From PWPR01 sp964497955 (GTDB taxonomy: Bacteria; Bacillota; UBA994; PWPR01), in assembly GCA_964497955.1 (NCBI GenBank), contig CAZCFQ010000130.1:1-6106 (forward strand): a DNA stretch of 6,106 nt. Direction: 5' to 3'. Positions 5,481 to 6,106 of the stretch are shown one piece after another. The position numbers and the translations under genes were made by a program. The notes below the pieces were generated by a model. It was not told the origin of the DNA, searched no databases, and worked only from the letters and a program-made list of their open reading frames with translations. The first letter of the stretch is position 1. Every line of letters begins with the position of its first letter.

Positions 5481-6106
5481 ATGAGCAAATACAAAGTGGA
5501 TTTGAATGCAGACTTAGGAGAAGGAGCGGGATATGATGAAGAGTTAATCCCATTATTGACATCAGCCAATATAGCATGTGGTTTTCATGCTGGTAAACCT
5601 GAAATGATGCATAATGCAGTGAAGTTCTGTAAAAAGTATGATGTTCATGTAGGTGCTCATCCATCATTTCCTGACATTTGGGGATTTGGTAGAAGAGAAA
5701 TGAAGTGCTCTAGTAGTGAGATTATAAGCTATATTTTATATCAATTAGGGGCTTTGAATGCTTATTGTAAAGCTGAAGGAGTAAAAATGTATCATGTTAA
5801 GCCTCATGGCGCTATATATAATATGGCGTGGAGAGATATGGAAGTTGCAAAGGCTATAGCCAAGGGCATAAAAATGTTTGATGAAAACTTAATATTATTT
5901 GCACAACCTAATTCATATTTAGCAAAAGCAGGAAAAGAAATAGGACTTAAAGTTGCTTATGAAGTTTTTGCAGATCGTGCTTATGATAATGATGGTAGCT
6001 TAACATCTAGGAAAAAAGATAATTCTGTGTTACATGATGAACAGCATGTTTTAGACAGAACTTTAAGAATGGTTATTGAAGGGAAAGTAACCACTTATGA
6101 AAATGA
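5481..6106 (+). CDS. pxpA: 5-oxoprolinase subunit PxpA (LamB/YcsF family), 3' end outside the window
   Basis: The frame is open from ATG 5481 to the window edge, giving 208 complete codons. Family proteins are about 250 residues, so roughly 40-45 residues are missing. Signatures are clear: DLNADLGEG (7-15), TSANIACGFHAG (27-38), VGAHPSFPD (57-65) followed by GFGRREM (68-74), VKPHGAIYNM (106-115), and EVFADRAYDNDGSL (161-174) with SRK (176-178) and VLHD (183-186). PxpA works with PxpB and PxpC in ATP-dependent opening of 5-oxoproline (pyroglutamate) to glutamate, removing a damage product of glutamine and glutamate. The usual partners are not visible but often lie downstream. The ribosome binding site GGAGGG (5470-5475) lies inside the last recD2 codons, 5 nt before the ATG, and the genes are 1 nt apart, so pxpA is co-transcribed and probably translationally coupled to recD2. 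Confidence 0.96.
   Translation, partial: MSKYKVDLNADLGEGAGYDEELIPLLTSANIACGFHAGKPEMMHNAVKFCKKYDVHVGAHPSFPDIWGFGRREMKCSSSEIISYILYQLGALNAYCKAEGVKMYHVKPHGAIYNMAWRDMEVAKAIAKGIKMFDENLILFAQPNSYLAKAGKEIGLKVAYEVFADRAYDNDGSLTSRKKDNSVLHDEQHVLDRTLRMVIEGKVTTYEN

Noticed and set aside
5476..5667. Minus-strand open frame of 63 codons
   Set aside because: It is antisense to the conserved N-terminus of pxpA; its His- and Leu-rich product reflects antisense codons.
1..6106. CRISPR array, tRNA/rRNA, insertion sequence, prophage or defence system
   Set aside because: No regularly spaced identical repeats, cloverleaf sequence, transposase motifs or terminal inverted repeats were seen. The genes are housekeeping in type and similar in base composition throughout.

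Overview
The window is low-GC DNA (roughly one third G+C by eye). All recognisable genes lie on the + strand, with Gram-positive style signals: GGAGG-type ribosome binding sites, a perfect TTGACA/TATAAT promoter and short hairpin-plus-T-run terminators. Gene content (YlmH, stand-alone RecD2, a YvlB/LiaX-type protein, PxpA) and codon use fit a Bacillota (Firmicutes) genome, most likely a clostridial-type one. The species cannot be named from the sequence.

Layout: (1) Positions 1-74 hold what is probably the last few codons of an upstream gene and a strong terminator. (2) 181-663 encodes a small four-helix membrane protein of unknown function, closed by its own terminator (674-704). (3) 786-2422 is a self-contained transcription unit: a consensus promoter whose -35 box lies inside a palindrome, a 509-residue protein with a short helical N-terminal domain, a long coiled-coil and a C-terminal DUF4097-type beta-repeat domain (the YvlB/LiaX plan), and a terminator. 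(4) From about 2451 to the window end there is one probable operon: an extended -10 promoter, a dyad over the predicted transcription start, then ylmH, recD2 and pxpA with gaps of 10 and 1 nt and no terminator between them. pxpA runs off the window after 208 codons.

How the genes relate: the operon combines a ribosome/RNA-binding S4 protein (YlmH), a 5'-3' DNA helicase (RecD2) and a subunit of 5-oxoprolinase (PxpA). They share no obvious pathway, so this looks like housekeeping genes sharing a transcript; pxpA probably begins a 5-oxoprolinase block that continues beyond the window. The coiled-coil/beta-repeat protein is related by architecture to cell-envelope stress proteins, but no PspC-like or LiaFSR-like partner is visible here.

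I see no CRISPR array, tRNA, rRNA, insertion sequence or defence system. The least ordinary items are the repeat-built YvlB/LiaX-like protein with its palindrome-covered promoter, and the placement of ylmH away from the cell-division cluster where it usually sits. I do not see a convincing undescribed system.
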